The notes below the pieces were generated by a model that was given only the letters and a program-made list of their open reading frames with translations, did not search any database and had not been told where the DNA came from. Below, piece after piece: positions 53,105 to 62,975 of a stretch of 64,000 nt of DNA. The DNA comes from Ruegeria atlantica (GTDB lineage Bacteria; Pseudomonadota; Alphaproteobacteria; Rhodobacterales; Rhodobacteraceae): contig WQBJ01000004.1 in assembly GCA_013032095.1 (NCBI GenBank), positions 62,001-126,000 on the forward strand, read 5' to 3'. How positions within the stretch are numbered: position 1 is the stretch's first letter; each line of letters opens with the position of its first letter. Made by a program: the position numbers and the translations under genes.

Positions 53105-53809
53105 CTAGGCTACACGCCGCAGGTCGGCCCAAACCGGCAAATGGTCCGAGGCGATATGCGCCGGACGCGCGCTGTGTACGCCATGCAGCACCGCCTCAAG
53201 CCCTTCGCCCAGCGCGATCCGGTCCAGCGCGCCCAGTGGCTGTGCGGCCGGAAAGCTTGGGACCGGTGGCAGGAACTGCATATCCGGAGCCAGATGGTCC
53301 AGCACAGGCTGGCGTGACCATTCGTTGAAATCTCCGGCCCAGACAGTGGGCATGTGGTCCAGCTCATTGTCGAAATGACGAATATGCGTGATCTGCTGGC
53401 GACGAGACGCCGACAAAAGGCCCAGATGCATCCCCATCACTCGCAGCGGCCCGATATGTGTATCAAACTCGACCCGCACCGCACCCCGAGGCTCCAGCCC
53501 CGGAAGGTCGTGATGCCCGGTCTTTCGCACCCGGATTGCGTCGCCTCGCCAGATCACGGCGTTCCCATGCCAACCCAGACTGCCGGCACCGCCCAGATCG
53601 ACGATCTGCCATCCGCCTTCATCCAGCATGAAATGCGGTAGCGCCGCGGGGCGCGGCGGTAAACGTTTATCCGCCTCCTGCAATACCACTATATCGGCCT
53701 GCATGCTGTCGATTACCTGTAGGATACGCTGCGGCTGACGTCGGAGATCGAGTCCGACGCATTTCTGAATGTTGTAGCTGGCGATACGCAGGGTCGATTG
53801 AGGTTTCAT
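53105..53809 (-). CDS. Endonuclease/exonuclease/phosphatase (EEP) family protein
   Basis: A 234-residue member of the EEP metal-phosphoesterase fold. Key motifs are RIASYNIQKCVG with the Asn, VLQEADKR with the catalytic Glu, GDFNEW and the C-terminal SDHLPVWADL. The family includes AP endonucleases, DNase I-like enzymes and inositol phosphatases. No AP-endonuclease-specific helix is visible, so the substrate is open. The start at 53809 is chosen because the upstream extension is atypical. It has no signal peptide. Confidence 0.87.
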   Translation of the reverse strand: MKPQSTLRIASYNIQKCVGLDLRRQPQRILQVIDSMQADIVVLQEADKRLPPRPAALPHFMLDEGGWQIVDLGGAGSLGWHGNAVIWRGDAIRVRKTGHHDLPGLEPRGAVRVEFDTHIGPLRVMGMHLGLLSASRRQQITHIRHFDNELDHMPTVWAGDFNEWSRQPVLDHLAPDMQFLPPVPSFPAAQPLGALDRIALGEGLEAVLHGVHSARPAHIASDHLPVWADLRRVA

Positions 53810-54027
53810 GAGGCTCTGTTCATTCCAATGGATCCAGAGTGCCACGCTGCTCGCTGGGTGCAACCCCTTTAACAGCGGCAATGCAGACTTAGCCCCGGCT
53901 CTACAGCGCGACAAAGACGTTTGCCTAAGAAACGACCAGCTAAAGCTGTTTTCCTTGATCCGTTACCCGCCAAGGCTCTATCCCGTCATAACGGCGGTGG
54001 CGCATTGCCAACCCATCGGAGGGATCA

Positions 54028-54915
54028 ATGGTTTCAAGCAGTATCCAGTCGGGCAACACCACACGCGCCAGCCTCGTCCTGGTGATCGGCGGCATGATGT
54101 GGGGCCTCTATTGGATACCCGTTCGGTTCTTCTATGACCTCGGGCTGACTGGCCCATGGCCTGGCATCGCGATGTATAGCTCTGCGCTTCTTGTTCTGGT
54201 TCCCCTAGTCTGGCACGAGCGGCACACGCTGGCGTCGCAATGGCGGGATCTCATGATCAGCGGCATGTTCACAGGCGCGGCTTTCAGCTTGTATTCAATC
54301 AGCCTTGTTTATACCGAAGTCGTCCGCTCGATCCTGTTGTTTTACCTGACACCTATATGGGGCACGATACTGGGCGTCGTATTTCTTAGAGAACGCATTG
54401 GCATTGGACGCATCATCGGCCTGCTTTGCGGGATCGGAGGGCTTTTCGTTGTCCTTGGCGACGCGGGCGGCCTGCCCTGGCCCAAGAATTTAGGTGACTG
54501 GCTGGCCCTGTCATCCGGCATGTGCTGGGCGCTTGGTACGCTCGGCCTGTATCGTACAAACAGTATTTCTTTGTCCGGACAGGTGTTGTCATTTGTTCTG
54601 GGCGCGATGGTCCTGTCGCTGATTGGCCTCGTGTTTTTACCGGGCCCAATACGACCAGACATTGCAGGAACAGATACGCTCCGAATTCTGGTCTTCGTTT
54701 TGCTCTCGGCCCTTTATGTCCTGCCGATGATTTTCATGACCATCTGGCCCGCGACAAAACTATCCCCGGCGCGCGTCGGTATTTTACTGATGAGCGAAGT
54801 GGTGGTTGGGCTTGCCTCGGCCGCGGCCCTTTCCGGTGAGCCGTTCGGCCTACGTGAACTACTGGGAGCAACCCTGATCGTCAGCGCCGCCGCATTGGAG
54901 ATTATCCGGGAATGA
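54028..54915 (+). CDS. EamA/DMT-superfamily transporter
   Basis: A 295-residue ten-helix membrane protein. Each half has the EamA pattern, including VRSILLFYLTPIWGTILGVVFLRERIG at the end of the first and KLSPARVGILLMSEVVVGLASAAAL at the end of the second. A GGAGG ribosome binding site lies 5 nt before the ATG. Upstream is a 218-nt region without a gene. Substrate unknown. Third DMT-type transporter in the window, and the three are not close paralogues by eye. Confidence 0.87.
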   Translation: MVSSSIQSGNTTRASLVLVIGGMMWGLYWIPVRFFYDLGLTGPWPGIAMYSSALLVLVPLVWHERHTLASQWRDLMISGMFTGAAFSLYSISLVYTEVVRSILLFYLTPIWGTILGVVFLRERIGIGRIIGLLCGIGGLFVVLGDAGGLPWPKNLGDWLALSSGMCWALGTLGLYRTNSISLSGQVLSFVLGAMVLSLIGLVFLPGPIRPDIAGTDTLRILVFVLLSALYVLPMIFMTIWPATKLSPARVGILLMSEVVVGLASAAALSGEPFGLRELLGATLIVSAAALEIIRE

Positions 54916-54933
54916 GGGCGCTTCCCAACTAAA

Positions 54934-56352
54934 CTATGTCCCGCAAAACGTCGCGTGTACCACTTCCTTCTCGGTCGGAGGATGCGTCAGATCACTCGCT
55001 TCAGGTTGGTCCTCGTAGGGGTGTGCCAGTACCGCGTTCAGCCGATGGAACGGAGCATAGTCTCCCTGAACGGCTGCCTGTATCATCTGCTCAATCCGGT
55101 GGTTGCGCGGAATGAAAGCCGGGTTGGCGGCTTTCATCACCGCCTGCGGGTCTTCCTCGCGCTCCTGCCGAGCGCGCCAGCCTTTGGCCCATTCATCATA
55201 GGCTTCAGGGTCAAGGAACTGATCGCGGGCATTGTCACCGCCCAGCGCCCGGAAGGTGTTGGTAAAATCCGCACTGTTATGCGCCATTCTGGTCAACAGG
55301 TCGGTAATCAGCGCCTCATCGCCCTTTTCTTCAGTGATCAAGCCGATCTTGGCGCGGAAGTGTTTCAGCCATTCCTGCTGGATCAGGCCAGGCATCGCAT
55401 GCACGATCTCAGTGGCTTCATGCACGGCACTTTCAGGATCATCCAACTGCTGGATCAGAGCCGTCGCCAGTTGCGCCAGATTCCAGACCGCGATGTCCGG
55501 CTGGTTGGAGTAGGCATAACGCCCCATTCGGTCGATTGAGCTGTAGACCGTGTTCGGGTGATAACTGTCCATGAAGGCACAGGGGCCATAATCGATCGTC
55601 TCGCCCGCAATCGAGAAATTGTCGGTATTCATCACCCCATGAATGAAGCCAACGCTCATCCATTGCGCGATAAGACGCGCCTGCACGTCCCGCACTTCGC
55701 GCAGCAGCCCCATCGGTCCATCGGCTTGTGGATAGTGACGGCCGATCGCATAGTTGGTGAGCCGCTTGAGGTTTTCGACCTGCCTGCGCCCTGCGAACAC
55801 CTGAAAAGTACCCACGCGCAGATGGCTTTCAGCGATACGGGTCAGGACCGCCCCGGGCATTGGGCCTTCGCGCAGCACGACCTCGCCAGTTTCGACCGCG
55901 GCCAGGGCGCGGGTCGTCGGGATGCCCAACGCGTGCATCGCTTCGGAAACCACATATTCACGCAGCACCGGCCCAAGCCAAGCTCGGCCATCACCCCGGC
56001 GGCTGAAGGGCGTCTGCCCCGAACCTTTCAACTGAATGTCTCGTCGCACTCCGTCAGCACCAACCGTTTCCCCCAGCAGAACCGCGCGCCCGTCACCGAG
56101 TTGAGGGTTGTAGGTCCCGAATTGATGCCCCGAATACAGCTGTGCAATCGGATCAGCCCCTTCAGGCAGTGTGTTACCTGCAAAGGCCTCTGCCATCTCC
56201 TGCACATCTCCGGGTGAGATGCGCAGGATTTGCGCCAACCCTTCGTTGAAGGCCACCAAACGGGGAGCACGTACAGGCACAGGAGCCTGACGCGCAAAAA
56301 AACCGTCAGGGAGGCGGGCGTAACTGTTGTCGAACGGGATAGTCAGCGTCAT
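54934..56352 (-). CDS. selO: SelO-family protein adenylyltransferase (AMPylase)
   Basis: A 472-residue pseudokinase-fold enzyme that transfers AMP to Ser, Thr or Tyr of target proteins. Motifs include [48 protein letters not shown] and the [11 protein letters not shown] metal site. The C-terminal end FCGT has Cys470 at the place of the selenocysteine in animal SelO. It is linked to redox stress. The start at 56352 is the normal one. It is divergent from the cupin gene, with an 88-nt gap. Confidence 0.95.
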   Translation of the reverse strand: MTLTIPFDNSYARLPDGFFARQAPVPVRAPRLVAFNEGLAQILRISPGDVQEMAEAFAGNTLPEGADPIAQLYSGHQFGTYNPQLGDGRAVLLGETVGADGVRRDIQLKGSGQTPFSRRGDGRAWLGPVLREYVVSEAMHALGIPTTRALAAVETGEVVLREGPMPGAVLTRIAESHLRVGTFQVFAGRRQVENLKRLTNYAIGRHYPQADGPMGLLREVRDVQARLIAQWMSVGFIHGVMNTDNFSIAGETIDYGPCAFMDSYHPNTVYSSIDRMGRYAYSNQPDIAVWNLAQLATALIQQLDDPESAVHEATEIVHAMPGLIQQEWLKHFRAKIGLITEEKGDEALITDLLTRMAHNSADFTNTFRALGGDNARDQFLDPEAYDEWAKGWRARQEREEDPQAVMKAANPAFIPRNHRIEQMIQAAVQGDYAPFHRLNAVLAHPYEDQPEASDLTHPPTEKEVVHATFCGT

Positions 56353-56440
56353 GACGCAAACATATTGCTGAAATGCACAAATACCATAGCGGATCGCACG
56401 CCCGCGTGCATAATCGCCCCGAACTAAAAAAGAGATCATC

Positions 56441-56860
56441 ATGACCGCGCTACAGATCATCGAGCACCTGGACCTTCAGCGCCACCCAGAGGGCGGCTGG
56501 TTCCGCGAAACATGGCGCGCCGACAACGAAGGCCGCGCCTCTGGCACCTGTATCTATTTTCTGCTGCAGGCGGGTGAACGCAGCCACTGGCATCGCGTCG
56601 ACGCCACCGAAATCTGGCTGTACCACGCCGGCGCCCCACTGACCCTGTCGCTCAGCGCAACCGAAGACGGCCCCGCAACCAATCACCTGCTGACCCCGGA
56701 CCTTACGAAAGGCGCGCCGCAAGTGATCGTGCCGACGAACCATTGGCAATCGGCGCAGACGACCGGAGATTTTACTCTGGTCAGTTGCACAGTCTCACCC
56801 GGGTTCGAATTCGACGGGTTCGAGCTGGCCGCGCCTGGGTTCGATATCCCAAGCTGCTGA
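56441..56860 (+). CDS. Cupin superfamily protein (DUF985/Cupin_5)
   Basis: A 139-residue cupin of the Cupin_5 type: [13 protein letters not shown] near the start, then [22 protein letters not shown], and a late [12 protein letters not shown], which together make the barrel and its His/Glu pocket. Members are uncharacterised, related in fold to dTDP-sugar epimerases and oxygenases. The ATG is preceded by AAAGAGA. It is followed after 3 nt by the desaturase gene, so the two are probably cotranscribed. Confidence 0.88.
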   Translation: MTALQIIEHLDLQRHPEGGWFRETWRADNEGRASGTCIYFLLQAGERSHWHRVDATEIWLYHAGAPLTLSLSATEDGPATNHLLTPDLTKGAPQVIVPTNHWQSAQTTGDFTLVSCTVSPGFEFDGFELAAPGFDIPSC

Positions 56861-56863
56861 GAC

Positions 56864-57748
56864 ATGGACCATCGCGCCCTCATAGCGTCGATCCCGTCCG
56901 AGGCGAAGGAAAGCCTGCAAAAGCGGTCTGATGCGGCAGGGCTTCGGCATTTAGCGCTATATGGCGCACTGCTGGCAGGCACCTCCACCTGTATCGCATT
57001 CAGAGTTCCTCTTTGGCCTCTGTTTGTCTTACCTCAGGGTATCTTACTTGTCTTCCTGTTCACCCTCAGCCACGAATGCACGCACAAAACACCGTTTCGT
57101 AGCGGCTGGCTAAACGATGTCATCGGACATCTGGTCTCAATTCCAATTGCCCTACCCTTTACTTGGTTTCGCTATTTCCACCTGGCCCATCACAAATGGA
57201 CCAACCACCCAGAGAATGATCCGGAATTGGGCGGCAAACCCCGGCCCGGGAATTGGCGTGACCTGCTGATCTATCTCAGCGGCTGGACGTACTGGGCAGG
57301 GATGGCACAGATTCTGATCCGAAACGCCATTAATCGGATTGACGCGCCCTACCTGCCTGCCCGACAGCACGGGGCTGTGCGCCTTGAAGCACGGCTATTG
57401 CTGGGTCTGTACTCGGCGGCTGTTCTTAGCCTGTTCTATTCTATGACACTCTTCTGGCTATGGTTTCTGCCGGTGCTGATCGCGCAACCGTTCCTGCGCC
57501 TCTACCTGCTGGCCGAACACGGCATGTGCCCTTCGGTCGCCAATATGCTCGAGAATTCCCGCACCACATTCACCAATCGCATCGTCCAATTCTTGGCGTG
57601 GAACATGCCCTATCACGCCGAGCACCACGCCTTTCCCAACGTGCCTTTTCACCAATTGCCTGCCTTACATGGTTGGACCAAGGCGCACCTGAAATCGACC
57701 TCGGATGGGTATTCTGATTTTACGGTAGACTACGTGAAATCCCTGTAA
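56864..57748 (+). CDS. Fatty acid desaturase family membrane protein
   Basis: A 294-residue membrane di-iron protein. His boxes are H70ECTH74, H106LAHHKWTNH115 and H251AEHH255, with an extra EH at 218-219. Helices lie between and around the boxes. The HxxxH, HxxHH, HxxHH pattern covers acyl-lipid desaturases and beta-carotene hydroxylase/ketolase-like enzymes, and the substrate is unresolved. It is 3 nt downstream of the cupin gene. It is only distantly related to the desaturase at 23614. Confidence 0.87.
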   Translation: MDHRALIASIPSEAKESLQKRSDAAGLRHLALYGALLAGTSTCIAFRVPLWPLFVLPQGILLVFLFTLSHECTHKTPFRSGWLNDVIGHLVSIPIALPFTWFRYFHLAHHKWTNHPENDPELGGKPRPGNWRDLLIYLSGWTYWAGMAQILIRNAINRIDAPYLPARQHGAVRLEARLLLGLYSAAVLSLFYSMTLFWLWFLPVLIAQPFLRLYLLAEHGMCPSVANMLENSRTTFTNRIVQFLAWNMPYHAEHHAFPNVPFHQLPALHGWTKAHLKSTSDGYSDFTVDYVKSL

Positions 57749-57821
57749 AACAGGGCGCTTAACAGTTTCCAGCAACACTCCGACCGACAAGAGTAGATCA
57801 CAGGCAGCACATAACCGGTGA

Positions 57822-58415
57822 CTAAGTCGGAGTGGTCAACACCGGCGGCGTGTCGAAACCGTTTCGCCAAGCGACCATACATAAAACTGGATCTTCCAGC
57901 GTCTCCATCGCGTGAGGTTGATTGCTTTCGTGGAACACTGTGCTGCCCTCGCCGAGCGTTTCATCCGGGCAACCCTTGCGTTTAAACACCGCGCTTCCAG
58001 ATATCACCAGATACGTCTCTTCTGCCGGATGATGATGCCACGGATAGTAAAGCCCAGCGGGCATGTAGACGACCCACACCCGAATCTGCCGCGACGAGAA
58101 TGGCCCCCCTTCACCAACGATGGAGTAACACCCAAAGTTGTTAAGGAACCGATCCCCGATATTTGTGTGCTTATAGGTTTCGCGCCAGACGACGTACGGC
58201 GCCGCATCTATTATTGCGTCTTTGAGTTCGGCATAGGTTTCAGAAACCAAACCCGTCTCCTGCCGCAGAACGTCACCGCACGGGCGATGGAAAGGCGTGA
58301 TCGCCTGCCGCGCAACGTCGTCCGGATAGGGTGCGAAGGACATCAACTCGGAATGCCCGACGTAAGCATCGCGGGAAAGGTGCAGCAGCCTCTGATAAAT
58401 GTCGCTTTTGCTCAT
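57822..58415 (-). CDS. dddQ: Dimethylsulfoniopropionate (DMSP) lyase, DddQ-like cupin
   Basis: A 197-residue cupin that would cleave DMSP to dimethyl sulfide and acrylate. The motif YYPWHHHPAEETY spans 123-135. Tyr124, His129, Glu133, Tyr135 and His168 have nearly the spacing of the recalled DddQ metal and catalytic residues (Tyr120, His125, Glu129, Tyr131, His163). NNFGCYSIVGEGGPF and FHESNQPHAMET are also family-like. DddL is the nearest alternative. No ribosome binding site is clear. It stands alone, downstream of anmK, with an inverted repeat (GGTTCT, 7 nt, AGAACC at 58494-58512) in its upstream region. Confidence 0.72.
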   Translation of the reverse strand: MSKSDIYQRLLHLSRDAYVGHSELMSFAPYPDDVARQAITPFHRPCGDVLRQETGLVSETYAELKDAIIDAAPYVVWRETYKHTNIGDRFLNNFGCYSIVGEGGPFSSRQIRVWVVYMPAGLYYPWHHHPAEETYLVISGSAVFKRKGCPDETLGEGSTVFHESNQPHAMETLEDPVLCMVAWRNGFDTPPVLTTPT

Positions 58416-58526
58416 GTAGGAAGGAATTACCCGGAACTATCACCCGAGCTAGCCTACACGCGACATTACTCAAAAAGTTTTACTGGGCTTTCTGGTTCTG
58501 AAATCAAGAACCGCGTCGAACACCTT

Positions 58527-59648
58527 TCAGCCACCCGAGCGCAACGAAACCGCACTTACCACGCCTCCACCGACCAACGCCTTCACGCCCGTCGTCCCCG
58601 GGCATGAGGTTGGTAAGCCCCGCGCAACGCGAACTGCGAGATAAGCAAAGGCTTGCGCTTCGAGCATATCTCCGTCCAGACCAACTGCCTCGACCGGTTC
58701 AACCGGGCAGTCCAGTGAGACGCGAAGCATCTCCATCAGCACCGGGTTGCGCCGCCCACCGCCTGTCACCAACACACGGGAGGGCGGCTTGAGACAATGC
58801 TCCATCCCCCGCAACACTCCCGCCGCGCACATGCCGGTCAAGGTCGCCACGGCATCAGCGTCGGACAGCTCTTTCACCAGCCCGATCATCTCGGCAAAGT
58901 CATTACGGTCCAGCGATTTCGGAGGCATGCGAGAGAAGAACGGCTCAGCCAGAAACAGCTCCAGCGCACCCATTTCAACTGTGCCGCCGCGGGCCACCTC
59001 GCCATCCCGGTCCATCGGCTGCCCAAGACGTGCCTGCATAAGATCGTCAACCGGTGCATTTGCAGGACCAGTGTCAAAGGCCAGCAACGCCCCCGGCGTT
59101 TCCGGCCCATCAAAGCTGGGGTCGACATAGGTCAGATTCCCCACTCCGCCAAGATTCAGGAAACACAGCGGTTCCGTGGCGCCGATCCACTTGGCGCAGG
59201 CGAAGTGGAAGAAGGGCGCCAACGGCGCGCCTTCGCCTCCCATAGTCACGTCATCACTGCGGAAATCCCAGACGACCGGAACGCCCAACGCCTGCGCCAG
59301 CCCCTTTCCATCGCCCACCTGCAATGTCCCGCGCCCACGTGGTTCGTGTGCAAGGGTCTGACCATGGAAACCGATCAGGTCGATCTCTTCGAATTCAGAC
59401 AACGCCTCGGCATGGGCAATGGTGACCAACTCGGCAGCCGCGTCCACGTTTGGCCCGTGCCATTGCCCAAGCGCAGATCGCAGGACTTCCCGCTCCTGGT
59501 CCGAATAAGCCCGGTATCCGCTTGGACCAAATCCTAGAATGCGCAGCCCGTCTGTCTCGACCACAGCGGCGTCCACGCCATCAAGTGATGTCCCGGACAT
59601 TGCGCCCAACGCCCTGATTGCGCCTGTTTTGCTGATCGCCCGGCTCAC
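58527..59648 (-). CDS. anmK: Anhydro-N-acetylmuramic acid kinase
   Basis: A 373-residue sugar kinase of the actin-like fold that converts anhydroMurNAc from wall recycling to MurNAc-6-phosphate. Motifs are [50 protein letters not shown] and [15 protein letters not shown]. The GTG at 59648 is chosen because GAGGG lies 6 nt upstream and it gives the normal length. Its start faces tyrS in a divergent arrangement. Confidence 0.95.
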   Translation of the reverse strand: MSRAISKTGAIRALGAMSGTSLDGVDAAVVETDGLRILGFGPSGYRAYSDQEREVLRSALGQWHGPNVDAAAELVTIAHAEALSEFEEIDLIGFHGQTLAHEPRGRGTLQVGDGKGLAQALGVPVVWDFRSDDVTMGGEGAPLAPFFHFACAKWIGATEPLCFLNLGGVGNLTYVDPSFDGPETPGALLAFDTGPANAPVDDLMQARLGQPMDRDGEVARGGTVEMGALELFLAEPFFSRMPPKSLDRNDFAEMIGLVKELSDADAVATLTGMCAAGVLRGMEHCLKPPSRVLVTGGGRRNPVLMEMLRVSLDCPVEPVEAVGLDGDMLEAQAFAYLAVRVARGLPTSCPGTTGVKALVGGGVVSAVSLRSGG

Positions 59649-59830
59649 GTTCGCCCTCTTATAGCCTGTCGCACCCGTTTCTCGGCGCGTTGCCCACAAC
59701 CTGCACGGTAACGTAAAGCCAAGGCAAGCCACATCGTGTGGAGCTCGCGTTTTTCTTGGAAATGGTGCCTTTTCCTCGACCAACACGCCGCCTATACAGT
59801 GCCCCGCAACATCAACCCAAAGGGCACGAT

Positions 59831-61084
59831 ATGACCTACCACCCCAAATCAGATTTCATCGCCACGATGATCGAGCGCGGCTTTCTCGCCGACTGCACCG
59901 ATTATCAAGGCCTTGACGAAGCGCTGATCAGTGGGTGCAAACCGGCTTATATCGGCTTTGATGCCACGGCCAAGTCGTTGCATGTGGGCAGCCTGATCCA
60001 AATCATGATGCTTCGCTGGTTCCAAAAAACCGGCCACCAGCCGATCACCCTGATGGGCGGCGGCACCACCAAAGTGGGCGACCCGTCATTTCGTGCAGAC
60101 GAGCGCCCCTTGTTGGGCCCGGAACAGATCGACGAAAACATCGCCGGCATCAAAAAGGTGTTCTCGGCCTATATCGACTACGACAGCGACGCCGAAAACA
60201 AGGCGCTGATGCTGAACAATGCCGAGTGGCTGGACGGCTTGAATTACCTCGACTTCCTGCGGGACATCGGACGGCACTTCTCGGTCAACCGGATGCTGAG
60301 CTTTGAATCGGTAAAATCGCGACTAGATCGCGAACAATCGCTGAGCTTCCTTGAGTTCAACTACATGATCCTGCAGGCCTATGACTTCCTTGAGCTGAAC
60401 CGCCGCTATGGCTGCGTTCTACAGATGGGTGGCAGCGACCAATGGGGCAACATCGTCAACGGTATCGACCTGACCCGCCGCGTGCTAGATCATGAGATTT
60501 ACGGCCTGACCTCCCCCCTGCTGACCACCAGCGACGGCAAGAAGATGGGCAAATCTCAGGACGGCGCAGTCTGGTTGAACGCCGATATGCGCTCGCCCTA
60601 TGAGTTCTGGCAGTTCTGGCGCAACACCACCGATGCGGATGTGGGGCGTTTCCTGAAGCTGTACACGGAAATGCCGGTTGATGAGTGCGATCGTCTGGGC
60701 GCGCTGCAAGGGTCCGAGATCAACGAGGCCAAGATCCGTCTTGCTAACGAAGTGACCACCCTTGCCCATGGTGCTGAGGCTGCGGCGACCGCCGAAGCCA
60801 CTGCGCGCGAGGTGTTCGAAAGAGGTGGTGTGGGAGGTGATCTTCCTACCCTGACCCTCAGCGCCGATGAGTTGGGCGACGGCATGTCCATCGTTCAAAT
60901 CATCGTGAAGTCGGGCCTGGCGAAATCAGGCAAAGAAGCCAAGCGCCTGATTGCCGAGAACGGTGCCAAGTTGGATGACGCTCCGCTGACTGATGCAGGG
61001 CTTATGATTGATGCGGGCGCTTTGTCGTCTCCGATCAAGTTGAGCGCAGGTAAAAAGCGCCACGCTTTGGTTCAGCTGGGCTAA
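59831..61084 (+). CDS. tyrS: Tyrosyl-tRNA synthetase
   Basis: A 417-residue class-I synthetase. The HIGH-like motif is [11 protein letters not shown], the Tyr-binding region [24 protein letters not shown] follows, and KMSKS is KMGKS. A C-terminal S4-like RNA-binding domain (about 350-415) has [19 protein letters not shown]. The start at 59831 gives the usual N-terminus. A strong terminator follows at 61108. Confidence 0.97.
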   Translation: MTYHPKSDFIATMIERGFLADCTDYQGLDEALISGCKPAYIGFDATAKSLHVGSLIQIMMLRWFQKTGHQPITLMGGGTTKVGDPSFRADERPLLGPEQIDENIAGIKKVFSAYIDYDSDAENKALMLNNAEWLDGLNYLDFLRDIGRHFSVNRMLSFESVKSRLDREQSLSFLEFNYMILQAYDFLELNRRYGCVLQMGGSDQWGNIVNGIDLTRRVLDHEIYGLTSPLLTTSDGKKMGKSQDGAVWLNADMRSPYEFWQFWRNTTDADVGRFLKLYTEMPVDECDRLGALQGSEINEAKIRLANEVTTLAHGAEAAATAEATAREVFERGGVGGDLPTLTLSADELGDGMSIVQIIVKSGLAKSGKEAKRLIAENGAKLDDAPLTDAGLMIDAGALSSPIKLSAGKKRHALVQLG

Positions 61085-61107
61085 TCAATACCCACAGTTA
61101 AACGCGT

Positions 61108-61140
61108 AACGGCCACCCGATCGGGTGGCCGTTCTCTTTT
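61108..61140. terminator. Rho-independent terminator of tyrS
   Basis: A perfect 11-bp stem (AACGGCCACCC, GATC, GGGTGGCCGTT), then CTCTTTT. It is 23 nt after the tyrS stop and also lies downstream of the convergent Gly/Asn-rich gene. Confidence 0.88.
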
Positions 61141-61170
61141 CAGGAAGTTTTGATGCATGCGCCGGTGCGG

Positions 61171-62001
61171 TTACTTCTTGCCGCCTTTACCGCCGCCATT
61201 GTTGCCACCTTGGCCGCCCTTACCGCCACCTTTTCCGTCTCCGCCTTTACCCCCGCCTTTGCCGGGGCCATCGTTGCTGCCGCCATTGTTGTCGCCGTTG
61301 CCGTGACCGCCGCCGCCATGACCGGAACCATTACCGTGGCCATTGTTCCCGCCACCGTTTCCAGTGCCGGGACCGGATCCACCGTTGTTGCCGCCGCCGT
61401 TACCGGGGTTCCCATTGTTTCCGTTGCCGTTGCCCGGGCCACCGTTGTTGCCGCCGTTGCCGCCACCGTTGTTGCCGCCGTTGCCGCCACCGTTGTTGCC
61501 GCCGTTGCCGCCGCCATTGTTGCCGCCGTTGCCGCCGCCATTGTTGCCGCCATTGCCGCCGCCGCCGCCGCCGTCATTGCCGCCGCCACCGCCATTGCCG
61601 CCGCCACCGCCGTTGCCGCCGCCACCACTGTTGCCGTTGCCACCACCGTTGTCGGAGTCAAATTGAGCAAACTGTTCGCCCCCACGGGTCTCTCCCTGAG
61701 TCCCAGATGCGCCTATTGACCCAGTTGGCAGATCGGTCAGCAAGGCGGCAAGTCCCGGACACTGCGCAGACGTATTGCGCAACGTGGTTGGAAAATCCGA
61801 TCGCGACTGTAGGCGCTCTAAAAAGCTGGGCGTCACCTGCTGGCAATCGCACATTGCCTGATAGTCTCCACGGTTTGCGGCATCCCGCGCGGTTTTCCAG
61901 TTGCAAACCTCTGGTGCCGCAGCCGCGCTGCTGGCCGCCATAACAGTTAAAAACGGTGCTGCCACCAGCGCGGGAATTCCTAGCTTTAAACTCTTACCCA
62001 T
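61171..62001 (-). CDS. Secreted Gly/Asn-rich repeat protein
   Basis: A 276-residue protein. A signal peptide (about 1-29, ending in SSAAAA) is followed by a short folded head (about 30-115) with four Cys residues (VCNW, MCDC, AQCPG). The remainder (about 116-276) is almost only Gly and Asn with some Asp, Ser, His and Lys, ending in a Gly/Lys-rich basic tail. The start at 62001 has AAGGAG about 9 nt upstream. The layout suggests a surface or extracellular low-complexity protein, perhaps adhesive or matrix-forming. No family is recognised for the head. The tail is a run of repeats whose number may vary between strains. Confidence 0.78.
   Translation of the reverse strand: MGKSLKLGIPALVAAPFLTVMAASSAAAAPEVCNWKTARDAANRGDYQAMCDCQQVTPSFLERLQSRSDFPTTLRNTSAQCPGLAALLTDLPTGSIGASGTQGETRGGEQFAQFDSDNGGGNGNSGGGGNGGGGGNGGGGGNDGGGGGGNGGNNGGGNGGNNGGGNGGNNGGGNGGNNGGGNGGNNGGPGNGNGNNGNPGNGGGNNGGSGPGTGNGGGNNGHGNGSGHGGGGHGNGDNNGGSNDGPGKGGGKGGDGKGGGKGGQGGNNGGGKGGKK
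61442..61561. repeat. 24-nt tandem repeat inside the Gly/Asn-rich gene
   Basis: Five near-identical 24-nt units, the first three beginning CCGTTGTTGCCGCCGTTGCC and the last two CCATTGTTGCCGCC, encode an 8-residue Gly/Asn repeat (NGGNNGGG) on the minus strand. The flanks are looser 3- to 12-nt repeats. Slippage during replication is likely. Confidence 0.85.
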
Positions 62002-62172
62002 TACCTTTGTCTCCTTGCGCGGCGTCTCTTGGACGCGTCATCTAGCTGGATATCGATGTGAGACTTGAGCATTAAGCTTGATTAAAGAGTGTCTGAGAAA
62101 GGCTTGAGAAAAGGCTTAGACCGCAGGAAATCTGCGCCAAAATTATGGACAGGACTTAAATACTTGCATTAA

Positions 62173-62188
62173 ATGAACATGTGTTCAT
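62173..62188. promoter_or_regulatory. TetR-type operator candidate upstream of the SDR
   Basis: ATGAACA, TG, TGTTCAT is a 7-bp perfect inverted repeat 22 nt upstream of the SDR start at 62211. The TGAACA...TGTTCA arms and short spacer fit TetR-family operators of fatty-acid or short-chain acyl metabolism. No tetR gene is visible in the window. A direct repeat (GAGAAAGGCTT, GAGAAAAGGCTT) lies at 62095-62117. Confidence 0.5.
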
Positions 62189-62210
62189 ATCTTTGAAGGA
62201 AGGAACCGCA

Positions 62211-62966
62211 ATGCAATTGGCCACCACATGTGCGATTATCACGGGCGGTGCATCAGGACTGGGCGAAGCAACCGCACGCCACTTCGCGGAACAAGGTGCA
62301 CAGGTCACCATTCTGGATCGAGATGCCACGCGTGGCGCGAATGTCGCGGCCGAGATTGGCGGACACTTCGCTGAGACAGACGTGACCGACGAAGCCTCAG
62401 TCGCGGTCGCTATAGCTTACGCGAAAGGTAAGATGGGACGTATCACGGCCACCATAAACTGCGCCGGAATTGCCTATGGCATCAAGACAGTCGGCAAGGA
62501 CGGCCCCCACCCTTTGGATGCGTTTCAACGCACTATCGACATCAATCTGGTTGGAACTTTCAACGTCTCGCGACTCGCCGCCGCCGAAATGGCAAAAAAC
62601 GAGCCTGAGCCGGACGGCGCGCGCGGGGTGGTCATCAACACCGCATCGATTGCAGCGTTTGACGGGCAAAAAGGTCAGGCAGCTTATGCAGCCTCGAAAG
62701 GGGGTGTCGTTGGAATGACCCTACCAATGGCGCGAGACCTGGCCTCGACCGGGATACGGGTAATGGCAATAGCCCCCGGCATCTTTATGACCCCAATGCT
62801 GGCTGGCTTGCCGGAAGAAGTGCAACAGCAACTGGCCGCTGACGTTCCCAACCCGCCCCGCTTGGGCGACCCGCGTGAATACGGACGATTGGCCGGGTTC
62901 ATTGTCGAAATGGGCTACCTGAACGGAGAAGTCATCCGCATCGACGGTGCCCTACGTATGCGTTAG
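62211..62966 (+). CDS. SDR-family 3-hydroxyacyl-CoA dehydrogenase (HSD17B10-like)
   Basis: A 251-residue classical SDR with ITGGASGLGEATAR, NCAGIAYG, the catalytic Ser in NTASIAAF, the Tyr-x-x-x-Lys pair in YAASK and PGIFMTPML. The substrate-loop style (IKTVGKDGPHPLDAFQ and the RLGDPREYGRL ending) is that of type-II 3-hydroxyacyl-CoA dehydrogenases, which act in beta-oxidation of short or branched acyl-CoAs. The start at 62211 has GAAGGA upstream. It is preceded by a palindrome likely bound by a TetR-type repressor. Confidence 0.9.
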   Translation: MQLATTCAIITGGASGLGEATARHFAEQGAQVTILDRDATRGANVAAEIGGHFAETDVTDEASVAVAIAYAKGKMGRITATINCAGIAYGIKTVGKDGPHPLDAFQRTIDINLVGTFNVSRLAAAEMAKNEPEPDGARGVVINTASIAAFDGQKGQAAYAASKGGVVGMTLPMARDLASTGIRVMAIAPGIFMTPMLAGLPEEVQQQLAADVPNPPRLGDPREYGRLAGFIVEMGYLNGEVIRIDGALRMR

Positions 62967-62975
62967 GCCTTGTAT

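Noticed and set aside
61442..61561. Regular repeats that might suggest a CRISPR array
   Set aside because: Units are contiguous 24-nt coding repeats without spacers.
61150..61943. Long plus-strand frames (up to ~270 residues) rich in Arg/Cys/His, Ala/Val or Pro/Leu across the Gly/Asn region
   Set aside because: They are mirror frames of the trinucleotide-like repeat on the other strand. Only the minus-strand frame has a signal peptide, ribosome binding site and a non-repetitive head.
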